From CAZTTH01 sp964615975 (GTDB taxonomy: Bacteria; Verrucomicrobiota; Lentisphaeria; JABSQK01; JAJFLO01), in contig CAZTTH010000020.1 in NCBI GenBank assembly GCA_964615975.1, positions 4,783-68,782 of the forward strand: 64,000 bases of DNA, in the 5' to 3' direction. Positions 27,039 to 36,277 of the stretch are shown here, piece after piece (within the stretch, counting starts at the first letter, position 1; each line of letters opens with the position of its first letter). The translations under genes and the position numbers were made by a program. The notes under the pieces were generated by a model. That model worked only from the letters and a program-made list of their open reading frames with translations. It ran no database searches and was not told where the DNA came from.

Positions 27039-28559
27039 TTACACGGTTCTGAAAACAATCTGGCTTTGTTTTTCCTTGCCCAGGTTGTGGGCGGCAAAGG
27101 TTTGAACCGCGTTGGCCTTGAGCTGGTCGTTGCCGCCAAACGCGGCATCCAGGCAAATAAACCGCAGGGGATTGGCGGCAACAACGGCATCGATCAGCTC
27201 CCGGGTCACCACATCGGCAAGGCAGATAAGCAGCTCGTTATTGTCAACGGAGAAAACAGGTATCCCGGCAAACTGGATAGTCTCGATCTTTTTCGTGGGC
27301 ATATACCCGGCTTTGATCAGGATTTCATAAAGCAAATCATCCGCTGTGGCCTGGTGATCGATGTGGTCGATATGCAGCTCCAACTGCTTTTCGATTTCTT
27401 CGGGGGTGTCATCGGGGGTGAGCTTCCGCCATTGCTTGAAGTTGGATTGATCGAGCCTGAACACCTTGAAGCCGCGGTCTTGTTCTGAAGCGCCCTCTAA
27501 ATCAAGCTCACTTTCTTGTTCGTCATTGAGTTTATTGATTACCCGGCGGATACGCTCCTTGCCAATGTCGGCAATGGTTTTGAAACCGACCTTATAGGCA
27601 TCGCTGTCTTCCGCGCATGGTTCGGGAAGTTGAACCATGATAAACTTGCGATTGCCGCCATCCTGCTTGTTCAAGTCGAGAACCGCATGGGCAGTGGTGG
27701 CGGAACCGGAGAAGAAATCGAGGATGATGTCAGTATCTGATCCAAATTCTATAAGTCTCGATAACAGTTCAATAGACTTAGGGCTATCAAAATACTTCTT
27801 GCCCATTATGTTCTTAAGCTGACTACTCCCATTTGGCTTTATATCAACCCATAAATCACTTGCCAATTTACCATCCGTTGGTCTTACATAATGTTCAGGT
27901 TTATTGTTATGGGACAAAAGCAGGAGATCTGTTTTTTTCCCCAGTGAATGTTCTTTTTCTTCAACCCAATTGTCAATTAATTTTTGATTTGGATTTAAGC
28001 CGAGGTCTGAGCATAAATTTTCCCAATTTGTAATAGCATCCTTGCTACTTACCTCACTCCATCGCCATTGTCCCGTTTGGGGTTTAATACCAAATATTTC
28101 ATAACTCATGGTTGGTCTATTGGTACCACGCCAGTGATTATTCCATGATCCTTCAATTTCCATTTCTACATCTTCTAAATATGAATTATATGGAACATAA
28201 AACTTTTCAAATCTAAAACTTGATTGTTTAGAATAAAACAAGACATATTCGTGTCCATGATTAAAAGAGTCAATTGTATCAAATTGAGCTTGTACATTTT
28301 TAATCCCCCGTCTAATTACGATCAGATTTTTCTGACATTCCTCGCCGAAAAACTCATTCGTTAAATTGATAAGATTATGTTTTTCAAACAGCACGGTGCA
28401 GGTTCCCAGCTCAGCCTTGAGTTTTTCAAAGTCGACCGATTCTACCACTTCTCCCTGGTCATTCACGGTTTCAGTAAAGACGGATGGAAACAACGCTTTC
28501 AGCCGGGCACGGTTATCGGCGGCAATGTCGCGGGATTCGCCAGATAATGTATCGTTCAT
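27039..28559 (-). CDS. Type III methyltransferase Mod, internally deleted and lacking DPPY
   Basis: A 506-residue open frame that is Mod at both ends. The N-terminus is typical (MNDTLSGESRDIAADNRARLKALFP, then DFEKLKAELGT). It then passes directly into NLINLTNEFFGEECQKN, which normally follows the catalytic domain. About 130-150 residues are missing in frame, including motif IV (DPPY). The SAM-binding motif is kept (DFFSGSATTAHAVLDLNKQ), as are NHWRGTNRPTMSYEIFG and the C-terminal specificity-type region. Methylation is therefore unlikely. The 3' end is 42 bases before the BRO-family gene. The frame is open but I regard the product as non-functional. Confidence 0.8.
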   Translation of the reverse strand: MNDTLSGESRDIAADNRARLKALFPSVFTETVNDQGEVVESVDFEKLKAELGTCTVLFEKHNLINLTNEFFGEECQKNLIVIRRGIKNVQAQFDTIDSFNHGHEYVLFYSKQSSFRFEKFYVPYNSYLEDVEMEIEGSWNNHWRGTNRPTMSYEIFGIKPQTGQWRWSEVSSKDAITNWENLCSDLGLNPNQKLIDNWVEEKEHSLGKKTDLLLLSHNNKPEHYVRPTDGKLASDLWVDIKPNGSSQLKNIMGKKYFDSPKSIELLSRLIEFGSDTDIILDFFSGSATTAHAVLDLNKQDGGNRKFIMVQLPEPCAEDSDAYKVGFKTIADIGKERIRRVINKLNDEQESELDLEGASEQDRGFKVFRLDQSNFKQWRKLTPDDTPEEIEKQLELHIDHIDHQATADDLLYEILIKAGYMPTKKIETIQFAGIPVFSVDNNELLICLADVVTRELIDAVVAANPLRFICLDAAFGGNDQLKANAVQTFAAHNLGKEKQSQIVFRTV

Positions 28560-28941
28560 ATTTCGTTCACTCCTTTACTTCATGGCGATGAGAATAATGA
28601 AAAACTATAACCATATTTACTGGCGTACATCAATTTTTGAACGTGGTAGATTGAGCATCTATAAGGAAGGCGAACAGGAATATCCGCTCTCCGTTAAAAT
28701 CAAAATCGATATCATGGTTATTACGAAGAATTCACAGCCTAGGTTTACTCATTCACACATATCAATATCGGATCCGATTCGTGTTAATTGACGTTCATTC
28801 ATGGTTAGCTCAAAATGAATTACTGGATAATCATAGCCGAAATGTCCAGTGAGATCGATCACAATTCACATAAATTACAAAATTGATCTAAAATCCAAAT
28901 GCCCCATATTATATATTATTTCAATTGGAGATATTAAATCA
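28560..28941. other. Intergenic region mod / antitoxin
   Basis: 382 bases between divergent genes. It is AT-rich toward 28850-28941. An open frame from an ATG at 28582 to 28791 encodes 69 residues (MAMRIMKNYNHIYWRTSIFERG start) that I do not recognise; it lacks a ribosome binding site, so I do not call it a gene. Nothing else is evident. Confidence 0.35.
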
Positions 28942-29157
28942 ATGCAGGCAGTGAGAATCAATACAAATATAGCAGACAATGGCAATCTGATTCTTGAAAA
29001 ATTACCGTTTCGTCCAGGAGAAGCAGTTGAGGTCATTGTCTTAGAACGAACCCAACAGGAATACTCAGGAGAACTTTATCCGTTGCGCGGGATCTCAATC
29101 ACTTATCTTGATCCATTTGGTCCGATCTCGGAATCGGACTGGGAGGTATTGAATTGA
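28942..29157 (+). CDS. VapB-like antitoxin
   Basis: A 71-residue protein. The first 35 residues form a short beta-type DNA-binding start (MQAVRINTNIADNGNLILEKLPFRPGEAVEVIVLE). The C-terminal tail LRGISITYLDPFGPISESDWEVLN resembles the toxin-wrapping tail of antitoxins paired with PIN toxins. I chose the ATG at 28942 because TTGGAG lies 11 bases upstream and homology begins there; the longer frame from 28849 is rejected. The stop overlaps the start of the PIN gene by 4 bases (ATGA arrangement), which supports translational coupling. Confidence 0.82.
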   Translation: MQAVRINTNIADNGNLILEKLPFRPGEAVEVIVLERTQQEYSGELYPLRGISITYLDPFGPISESDWEVLN

Positions 29158-29519
29158 TCTTGCTTGATACCCACATTTGGGTATGGTGGGTTCATGGCGA
29201 TCCCCGTTTGAAAAAGTCCTATCGAGAATTCATCGCTAATAATGAAAAGACTGGTTTGAGGGTATCAATAATTTCCTGCTGGGAAGTGGCGAAACTAATC
29301 GAATACAAACGACTCAACCTACCGATTTCAGTTAATGAATGGATAGATAAGGCTTTGAATTATCCTGGTATAGAACTCACCCCATTGACTCCTTCTATTG
29401 TCATACTAAACTTTTCCCATTTTTTGACTATGATATGGGTAAGTGGTATGGAATTCTGCGTCACCCTTAGCCCTCACGGCACTCATATGTTGCATAGTCA
29501 AAAAATGGAAAAAGTTTAG
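29154..29519 (+). pseudogene. VapC-like PIN-domain toxin, truncated by a MITE-like insertion
   Basis: The first 83 codons encode a normal PIN start: LLDTHIWVWW holds the first catalytic Asp, and SIISCWEVAKLIEYKRLNL the conserved Glu. After LTPSIVI at 29404 the frame enters the 116-bp inverted-repeat element and ends at a TAG inside its right arm. The usual third and fourth acidic residues (D-P-A-D-R region) are lost, so the nuclease should be inactive. Joining the two flanks gives IYRDRI, perhaps a relic of the lost motif, but does not rebuild a full PIN domain. Confidence 0.82.
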
Positions 29520-29520
29520 T
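29405..29520. mobile_element. MITE-like element, 116 bp
   Basis: Terminal inverted repeats of 28 bp with one mismatch: 29405-29432 begins ACTAAACTTTT and ends GACTATG; 29493-29520 is its reverse complement apart from one C/T change. The 60-bp interior has no coding capacity. No clear target-site duplication is visible. The lack of a transposase makes it non-autonomous. It lies inside the PIN toxin gene. Confidence 0.75.
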
Positions 29521-29621
29521 TTATCGTGATCGCATCAGAAAAAATGGATCGCAAATTTCTGGCACACCAAACTCCTGATTTTACTTTTGAGATCAGCCAC
29601 AATAAAATATAGTGAAACTCC

Positions 29622-31154
29622 ATGAGCTGCCTGACTTTCGAACAATTTCAATCCGCCGCCGCCGCTTATAATGTTGTGCCGCTATGCCGGGAGTTTCTGG
29701 CTGATTTGGAAACCCCCATCTCCCTGGCGCTGAAACTCAATCGCGGTGAATCCCGTTTTTTCCTCCTCGAAAGTGTCGAAGGCGGGGAACAGTGGGGGCG
29801 CTACTCGATTCTCGGCTTCGATATCAAAGAGGTTATCACCATTCAGGATGGGCGTGCCTGGATAACCGACATAACCGGGAAAGAAACTCACCTGTCCGGA
29901 AACCCCGTGACCGCCCTGCAAACCTGGCTGCAACAATTCCGGATGGCGCCAATTGCCGGTCTGCCGCGTTTTTCCGGCGGGATTGCCGGTTACTTCTCAT
30001 TCGCGGCCGTGCAATATTTCGAACGTTGCGGCGAGGTAAAAGACAACCTGACCGGATTTCCCGAAGCCTGTTTTTTTATCACCGATCGGATTGCGGTTTT
30101 CGATAATGTCAATAAAACCATCAAGCTGATAAATTGCGTTCATGTCAATTCGCATACCGATCTTCGCGCCAGCTATGAAGAGGGCAAGGAAGTGTTGATC
30201 GGTCTGGAAAAAATCCTGCTTGCGGAATCGCCACTGACCGCTATCTCGAATCTCTCTGTACCATCGGGCTCGGAAGCACATTCCTCGGCCAACAAACAGC
30301 GGGTGGAATTAATCCCCAATATGACCCGCGCTGATTATGAGGCCAAGGTCGAGATCGCCAAGGAATACATCCGCAACGGCGATATATTTCAGGTGGTCCT
30401 GGCGCAACATTTCCAAACCCGGATCGCGGTCGCGCCGCTGGATGTTTATCGCGCCCTGCGCCATATCAATCCATCACCTTACCTCTATTTTTTCAAAATC
30501 AACCAGCACCGCGCCATCGCCGGATCGTCTCCGGAAGTCATGGTCCAGGTCACGGGAAAAAACGCCGTCATTCGGCCGATTGCCGGAACCCGCCCCCGTG
30601 GGGTGAATCCAGAGGACGACGAACGCCTGAAAAGTGAATTATTGGCGGATCTCAAAGAACAGGCGGAACATGTCATGCTGGTTGATCTGGCGCGCAACGA
30701 TCTGGGCCGGATCGCGGTTATCGGCAGTGTGCGCGTCACCGACTACATGATTGTCGAAAAGTATTCGCATGTCATGCATATGGTCTCGCAGGTGGAAGCT
30801 CAGGTGCGCGATGAACTCGATGCCATTGATGTGTTCAAGGCGACTTTCCCCGCCGGCACCTTATCTGGCGCCCCCAAGGTGCGGGCCATGGAAATTATTA
30901 ATGAACTGGAACCTCATGGCCGCGGCCCTTATGGCGGCGCCATTGGTTACATCTCTTATGGCGGCACGATCATGGATATGGCGATTACCATTCGTTCGGT
31001 CATTTGCAAAAACTCCGAAGCTACCGTGACCGTTGGCGCCGGCATTGTTCAAGACAGCGTTAAAGAACGCGAATATGAAGAGACGGTGCATAAAAGCAAT
31101 GGCATGCGGCGCGCGTTGGAATTGGCTGAGAATGGGTTGAGACTGGATTGCTAA
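29622..31154 (+). CDS. trpE: Anthranilate synthase component I
   Basis: A 510-residue TrpE of normal length. The N-terminal domain carries the feedback site region (FFLLESVEGGEQWGRYSILGFD; the L-L-E-S motif binds tryptophan in the family). The catalytic chorismate-binding domain holds GDIFQVVLAQHF, SSPEVMV, RPIAGTRPRG, EHVMLVDLARNDLGR and FPAGTLSGAPKVRAMEIINELE. It makes anthranilate from chorismate with an amidotransferase partner, which is not adjacent. No attenuator-like leader is obvious in the 100 bases upstream. It stands alone rather than in a trp operon. Confidence 0.96.
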   Translation: MSCLTFEQFQSAAAAYNVVPLCREFLADLETPISLALKLNRGESRFFLLESVEGGEQWGRYSILGFDIKEVITIQDGRAWITDITGKETHLSGNPVTALQTWLQQFRMAPIAGLPRFSGGIAGYFSFAAVQYFERCGEVKDNLTGFPEACFFITDRIAVFDNVNKTIKLINCVHVNSHTDLRASYEEGKEVLIGLEKILLAESPLTAISNLSVPSGSEAHSSANKQRVELIPNMTRADYEAKVEIAKEYIRNGDIFQVVLAQHFQTRIAVAPLDVYRALRHINPSPYLYFFKINQHRAIAGSSPEVMVQVTGKNAVIRPIAGTRPRGVNPEDDERLKSELLADLKEQAEHVMLVDLARNDLGRIAVIGSVRVTDYMIVEKYSHVMHMVSQVEAQVRDELDAIDVFKATFPAGTLSGAPKVRAMEIINELEPHGRGPYGGAIGYISYGGTIMDMAITIRSVICKNSEATVTVGAGIVQDSVKEREYEETVHKSNGMRRALELAENGLRLDC

Positions 31155-31379
31155 TCAGAGATTATTCATTCGGATTTTATTCAGTATATATGTCAACCCA
31201 GGATAAAATCGAATCAACTCAGCGGATCACTGACGGGCAAAATCGGTATTGGGATCACCTATTACTTGAAAGAGATCGCTTCGTAGTGAATCATCTGTGT
31301 CTTGAATCGATAATGCGATTTGATTATCCTATTTTACCTTAAAATTCGACGTCTTTAGTATAGAGGGTTAACCATAACC

Positions 31380-32402
31380 ATGATCGCCAAAGAGATTTTA
31401 ACTGAGGTGATAGCGATTCTGGAGCGGGAGCAATTGCAGGGGAAAACCCATGTTTACCTGAGCCCGGAAAATTGGGAGTTTCTTAAAGGCCTGTGTCAGT
31501 CACCAGCGCCGGAGTCACTCCCGGCTAAAGCGACCTACAGGAGAAATATTAAAGGCTTCGGTGGAGCACCGGCGCCGGACAAACGACCACAACCACCTCA
31601 AATATCTCCTCCAATTGATTTAATAGAAAAATTTCCCGGGAAACAGTCGCTTCTGCAAGAACCCTCTCCCGCACAGTCGGTTTCGACAACGGAGGAAAAC
31701 GCGGGTCGGATACCCGAGTCATTACCTTCTTCTCATGAACAACCGACCAAACCTCCCACCCTGGGCTTGTCCGTTGAAATAGTCCGCGCGGCCATCCCGT
31801 CTGAAAAACGACTACCTCCGGTTGTCACCATTCCACAAAATATTTCAACTCAGAATCTTGAGGAATTAAGCCAAACCGTCAGCGAATGTCAGTTATGCTC
31901 ATTATGCCGGAGTCGCACTCAAACAGTTTTTGGCGGGGGTACTATTCACCCTGAGGTGATGTTTATCGGCGATGCTCCCAGCCGGGAAGACGATGGCCAT
32001 GGACGGCCATTCAGTGATAAAGCGGGAGAATTACTCGAAAAGATCGTCGCCGCCATGAAATTAAATATGGATCAGGTTTATCTCGCCAATATCCTTAAAT
32101 GCACCCCCTCCAGCAGACGACCGCCCGACAATGAGGAAGCCCGACAGTGTCTGCCCTATCTCATTCGCCAAATCACTTTGGTCAAGCCCAAAATCATTGT
32201 CCTCTTCGGACCCGCGGCATTGCTCTATCTGATGGGAAAAGACAACCATGAACAGACTCGCGGTCAATGGCTGAATTTTCATGGCATTCCCTGCATGCCC
32301 ACGTATCATCCGGCTTACCTGCTGCGGGTCGAAGAAGCCAAACGTGCCGTCTGGACGGACATGAAACAAGTGATGGCGCAATTGCAGCAGCTCCACGGCT
32401 GA
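31380..32402 (+). CDS. Family-4 uracil-DNA glycosylase
   Basis: A 340-residue protein. Residues 1-155 are low-complexity and proline-rich after a short helical start; they are probably disordered. Residues 160-338 form the Fe-S uracil-DNA glycosylase. Visible features are C-x2-C in SECQLCSLCRSR, the motif GDAPSREDDGHGRPFSDKAGELL (family GEAPG with E to D and G to S), YLANILKCTPSSRRPPDNEEARQC giving the other two cysteines, and the catalytic-loop PTYHPAYLLR. It removes uracil from DNA. The long N-terminal extension is typical of many bacterial members. It follows trpE after 225 bases with no supported gene. Confidence 0.92.
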   Translation: MIAKEILTEVIAILEREQLQGKTHVYLSPENWEFLKGLCQSPAPESLPAKATYRRNIKGFGGAPAPDKRPQPPQISPPIDLIEKFPGKQSLLQEPSPAQSVSTTEENAGRIPESLPSSHEQPTKPPTLGLSVEIVRAAIPSEKRLPPVVTIPQNISTQNLEELSQTVSECQLCSLCRSRTQTVFGGGTIHPEVMFIGDAPSREDDGHGRPFSDKAGELLEKIVAAMKLNMDQVYLANILKCTPSSRRPPDNEEARQCLPYLIRQITLVKPKIIVLFGPAALLYLMGKDNHEQTRGQWLNFHGIPCMPTYHPAYLLRVEEAKRAVWTDMKQVMAQLQQLHG

Positions 32403-32572
32403 TCACCGGTGGCATGTGTCGCCTCGATCATAGTCGGAATTCGCTGCATTCAGGTTTGTCATCCCTGATTTTTCAGCTCTGTGGCTAAACGACAGGAAGG
32501 CGCGGGTAAAATTTTGAATTTGAAAGCAAGCAGCGGAGTGCAAAAGGGATTTATCCACGTTATACTTGGGGC

Positions 32573-33742
32573 ATGAAGCATATCAAAACAATTTCACAAT
32601 ATCCAGATTCAACAGACAAAAAGAGTGCGCCGGGACAACATACCTTCACTACCGATGAAGAGCGCTGGCAGGCATTGCTGCAACGGGATCCAGAGGCCGA
32701 CGGACAGTTCGTCTATTCGGTGACGACAACCGGTGTGTATTGCCGGCCAACCTGTCCATCGCGACGGGCACGGCGCGGCAATGTTAAATTTCATGACACC
32801 TGCGCGGCAGCGGAGCGCGCCGGATACCGACCGTGCAAACGGTGCCAGCCAACCGCGGTTTCGCTCCCGCAGCGGGATGGCGAAATCGTAGCCAGGATTT
32901 GCCGTGTGATCGAATCTTCCGATCAGATGCCCGAACTTGATACCCTGGCTGAGATCGCGGGACTGAGCCGTTATCATTTCCATCGCATTTTCAAGAAAAT
33001 TGTGGGCGTTACTCCCCGGCAGTATGCCATGGCGCACCGCACCCAAAGGTTGCGCTCTGAATTGCGCCAGCGTCCTTCGGTAATTGCGGCCATTTACGAA
33101 GCCGGATTTAATTCCAATAGTCGCTTCTATGAGCATTCTTCCGAGACCCTGGGGATGACACCACGCGAATATCGGAGTGGCGGCAAAGGGATTACAATTC
33201 AGTATGCAATTGCCCCGTGCCCACTGGGATTGGTAATGGTCGCGGGAACCGCGCGCGGCATTTGCTCCGTGAGTTTCGGCGCCGAACGTTCCGCGCTCGA
33301 ACAGCAGTTGCGGCAAGACTTTCCCGCCGCGACATTGGCGCCGCCTGATCCCGCCTTCACCGCCTGGGTAGAGACGATAGTCAATCATCTCAAGCAGCCA
33401 TCAGGCATAATTGAACACTTGCCGCTCGATATCCGCGGCACGGCATTCCAACAGCGCGTGTGGCAGGCCTTGCGTCAAATCCCGGCCGGCCACACGATGA
33501 GCTACGCGGATGTCGCTGACCGGATCGGCCAACCCTCCGCGGCGCGAGCGGTGGCCCGCGCGTGCGCCAGCAATCCCGTCGCCGTGATCATCCCCTGTCA
33601 TCGGGTGCTAAAGAAGGATGGCGGCCTGAGCGGCTATCGCTGGGGGCAAGAGCGTAAACAGAGTCTACTTAAACAGGAGGGGGCAGGAAGGGATAAAAGC
33701 AAATCCAACTCCGCCTCATCCATGATCGCTGAAACGGATTAA
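32573..33742 (+). CDS. ada: Bifunctional Ada: transcriptional activator and O6-methylguanine methyltransferase
   Basis: A 389-residue three-domain Ada. The N-terminal zinc domain has the four cysteines in VYCRPTCPSRRARRG and YRPCKRCQP; the first accepts methyl from phosphotriesters. An AraC-type helix-turn-helix follows (LDTLAEIAGLSRYHFHRIFKKIVGVTPRQYAMA). The C-terminal methyltransferase holds the acceptor in VIIPCHRVLKKDGGLSGYRWG. Methylated Ada activates its own gene in enterics; here an AATTTGAAAGC at 32517-32527 is only a weak match to an Ada box. A TATACT at 32561-32566 lies so close to the ATG that the mRNA could be leaderless (speculative). Confidence 0.95.
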   Translation: MKHIKTISQYPDSTDKKSAPGQHTFTTDEERWQALLQRDPEADGQFVYSVTTTGVYCRPTCPSRRARRGNVKFHDTCAAAERAGYRPCKRCQPTAVSLPQRDGEIVARICRVIESSDQMPELDTLAEIAGLSRYHFHRIFKKIVGVTPRQYAMAHRTQRLRSELRQRPSVIAAIYEAGFNSNSRFYEHSSETLGMTPREYRSGGKGITIQYAIAPCPLGLVMVAGTARGICSVSFGAERSALEQQLRQDFPAATLAPPDPAFTAWVETIVNHLKQPSGIIEHLPLDIRGTAFQQRVWQALRQIPAGHTMSYADVADRIGQPSAARAVARACASNPVAVIIPCHRVLKKDGGLSGYRWGQERKQSLLKQEGAGRDKSKSNSASSMIAETD

Positions 33743-34418
33743 CCTGGCGAGTATTGACATTGATTTTTCAGTGAGTTGACATTTTAAAGCAAGTTTTTTC
33801 ATAAATATTGATGGATTTTCTTGACATGTTTAAATTTTGGTCATAACCTCCTGACTGCCTTGGCGAATTATAATCATTTCACCCAAGCACAATAAATATC
33901 CGCAGTGACGATGCCGGAGCCAACACCGGCTGATGTCACACCTGATCGATCCAATTGATCGCTTTGAAATGAACTTCAACGCCGATCACAAGTGCATGGC
34001 GCCATATAGAGCACGTATAAAATAAGACGTCTGCCAGCCTTGATTTAACCCTAAAAACATCGCACGCGGATCAGCGCCAGTCATGGCCGCGACTTCGCAA
34101 GCCAGCCGATAAGGCTGAAATAATCAACCCCAAAATATTATCCCACGGTTATGCCGTAGTGCTCCTTGTCATCAGCCAGGAGCATCGATGGTTTATCTGA
34201 CAATGGCATCATCTCGATACCGAATCTTACATATTCCGATATCGGATTGAGATCATTTTTTGTTGGCGCCGATTGCTGTGTCGGTTCCCATCTCATTGCC
34301 GCCTGGGTAAGTTTGACGAATATACTTCAATGATGTGTCCACATGGCAGGACAATGTTTGCTAGTCGGATTCAGGTTTCGGAGAGAGAAAATGAAAAAAT
34401 TGAAGGAGAATAACAACT
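33743..34418 (+). promoter_or_regulatory. Long leader/promoter region upstream of ectABCD
   Basis: 676 bases without a supported gene. Three exact TTGACA hexamers occur at 33754, 33776 and 33821; none has a perfect -10 partner at 16-18 bases, although the spacing falls on AT-rich sequence such as CATAAA near 33800. A hairpin with arms GTGAC and GCCGG lies at 33905-33939. The very long distance to ectA (about 500-650 bases) could mean an untranslated leader or an unseen small gene. A strong AAGGAG at 34403-34408 precedes the ectA start. Confidence 0.4.
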
Positions 34419-34934
34419 GTGCAAAATAAGCAAACAATTGAACTATCTCACCCGACCGCGCTCGATGGCCATGCGGTGAACCGGTTGGTGGCGGCAAGTC
34501 CGCCGCTCGACTCCAATTCCACTTATTGCAATCTGTTGCAATGCATGCATTTCTCTGACACGTGTGTGTGCGCGAAATTGGACGGGGCAGTGGTCGGCTT
34601 TGTTTCCGGTTATCTCATTCCTTCCCGGCCCGCCACTTTATTCATCTGGCAGGTTGCCGTTGCTGAATCGGCGCGCGGCCAGGGTCTCGCGACCCGTATG
34701 CTTCGCGAGTTGATCGCGAGTCCGGCGTGCGGCAATGTCAAATATCTGGAAACCACCATTACCGGTTCCAATGAGGCGTCCTGGATTCTCTTCAGAAGAT
34801 TGACCGCCAGCTTGGGGGCGGAACTCGAGGTTGCGATCGCATTTGACAGCAAAACCCATTTTCACGGAGACCATGAAACCGAGCAATTATTGCGTATCGG
34901 TCCGTTAAGCACTCACATCCAAAAGGGAGAATGA
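34419..34934 (+). CDS. ectA: L-2,4-diaminobutyrate acetyltransferase EctA
   Basis: A 171-residue GNAT enzyme that acetylates L-2,4-diaminobutyrate in ectoine synthesis. It shows the EctA signature segments LDSNSTYCNLLQCMHFSDTCVCAK and FVSGYLIPSRPATLFIWQVAV, and the acetyl-CoA loop ARGQGLATRML. The start is GTG at 34419, decided by AAGGAG at 34403-34408, ten bases upstream. It is first in ectABCD; its stop overlaps the ectB start by four bases. No aspartokinase gene is in the cluster. Confidence 0.96.
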   Translation: MQNKQTIELSHPTALDGHAVNRLVAASPPLDSNSTYCNLLQCMHFSDTCVCAKLDGAVVGFVSGYLIPSRPATLFIWQVAVAESARGQGLATRMLRELIASPACGNVKYLETTITGSNEASWILFRRLTASLGAELEVAIAFDSKTHFHGDHETEQLLRIGPLSTHIQKGE

Positions 34935-36277
34935 TGATGAAGATATTCGAAGAAATTGAGTCTGAAGTACAAAGTTATGCACGGAATTTTCCGCGGGTTT
35001 TCAATGAGGCACAAGGTGAATTTATCTATGACAAGGATGGCAATCAATATTTGGATTTTCTCGCGGGCGCCGGTTCGTTGAATTATGGTCATAATAATCC
35101 GGTATTTAAGGAAAAACTTTTGGCATACATCATTAATGACGGGATTTCACATAGCTTGGATCTGCACACCAGGGCGAAGGGGGAATTTTTACAAACTTTC
35201 AAGGAAAAAATCCTCATCCCACGCGGCTATGATTATATCGTGCAGTTTCCCGGACCGACAGGCACCAATGCGGTGGAAGCGGCGCTCAAGGTTGCCCGCA
35301 ACTACACCGGACAGGAAACCATTATTTCCTTCACCAACGGATTTCATGGTGTAACCCTGGGGGCGCTGGCAATCACCGGGAATGCCCATCACCGCAAGGC
35401 CTCAGGGGTGGGGCTGCAGGGAGTGGTGCGGATGCCTTATGACGGATACCTGGGAGAAGATGTCAATACCATTGCATATTTGGATAAAGTACTTTCGGAT
35501 TCCAGCAGCGGAATCGACAAACCGGCGGCGGCTATTGTCGAAACTGTGCAAGGAGAGGGTGGTGTCAATGTGTGCAGCAATGAATGGCTGAGAAATCTTC
35601 AGGAAGTCTGCACAAGTCACGGGATCATCCTGATCATTGATGATATCCAGGCGGGCTGCGGCCGCACCGGCAGTTATTTCAGTTTTGAAGAGGCGGGTAT
35701 TCAACCTGACATCATCACCTTATCAAAATCACTGAGCGGTTATGGCCTGCCCTTTTCACTGGTATTGATCCGCCCTGAACTTGACCAATGGAAGCCGGGC
35801 GAACACAATGGCACATTCAGGGGGAACAATATGGCTTTTGTCACTGCCAAGGCCGCCATCGACCACTATTGGTCCGACGCAACATTTGCTCATGAAATAC
35901 AGCGCAAAGGAGACTATATCGCCAAGCGCCTCCAGGAGATTGTCGCCCGTTATGGAGAGGGAAATTTTAATACCCGCGGCCGGGGCATGTTCCAGGGGTT
36001 GAACTGTGTCAACGGAAAAATTGCCAGTGATATCGCCCGGATTGCGTTCAGGGAGGGACTGATTATTGAAACCAGCGGCGCTGAAGATCAGGTGATCAAA
36101 CTGCTGTGCCCGTTAACGATCAGCGATGACAATCTTACCCGGGGAATCAATATCATTGAACGGTCGGTCAGAGAGGTTTGTAGCAGTGTGGATGAATTCC
36201 CCGCTGAATCGGATTATTTCGACGATGTTGTCCTGGCAAATAAGCCTAAAATGGAGGAGGATATGCCATGTTGGTAA
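34931..36277 (+). CDS. ectB: Diaminobutyrate--2-oxoglutarate transaminase EctB
   Basis: A 448-residue class III PLP aminotransferase converting aspartate-semialdehyde to diaminobutyrate. It has FLAGAGSLNYGHNNP, the phosphate site PGPTGTNAVEAALKVAR, the cofactor-ring Asp in ILIIDDIQAGCGRTG and the PLP lysine in TLSKSLSGYGLP. Three consecutive ATG codons (34931, 34934, 34937) follow AAAGGGA, so the exact start is uncertain by two residues. It overlaps ectA by 4 and ectC by 10 bases. It carries the usual short C-terminal tail, slightly longer than average. Confidence 0.96.
   Translation: MMMKIFEEIESEVQSYARNFPRVFNEAQGEFIYDKDGNQYLDFLAGAGSLNYGHNNPVFKEKLLAYIINDGISHSLDLHTRAKGEFLQTFKEKILIPRGYDYIVQFPGPTGTNAVEAALKVARNYTGQETIISFTNGFHGVTLGALAITGNAHHRKASGVGLQGVVRMPYDGYLGEDVNTIAYLDKVLSDSSSGIDKPAAAIVETVQGEGGVNVCSNEWLRNLQEVCTSHGIILIIDDIQAGCGRTGSYFSFEEAGIQPDIITLSKSLSGYGLPFSLVLIRPELDQWKPGEHNGTFRGNNMAFVTAKAAIDHYWSDATFAHEIQRKGDYIAKRLQEIVARYGEGNFNTRGRGMFQGLNCVNGKIASDIARIAFREGLIIETSGAEDQVIKLLCPLTISDDNLTRGINIIERSVREVCSSVDEFPAESDYFDDVVLANKPKMEEDMPCW

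Noticed and set aside
28582..28791. 69-codon open frame upstream of the VapB-like gene
   Set aside because: No ribosome binding site or homology that I recognise; it is an overhang of a longer antisense frame through mod.
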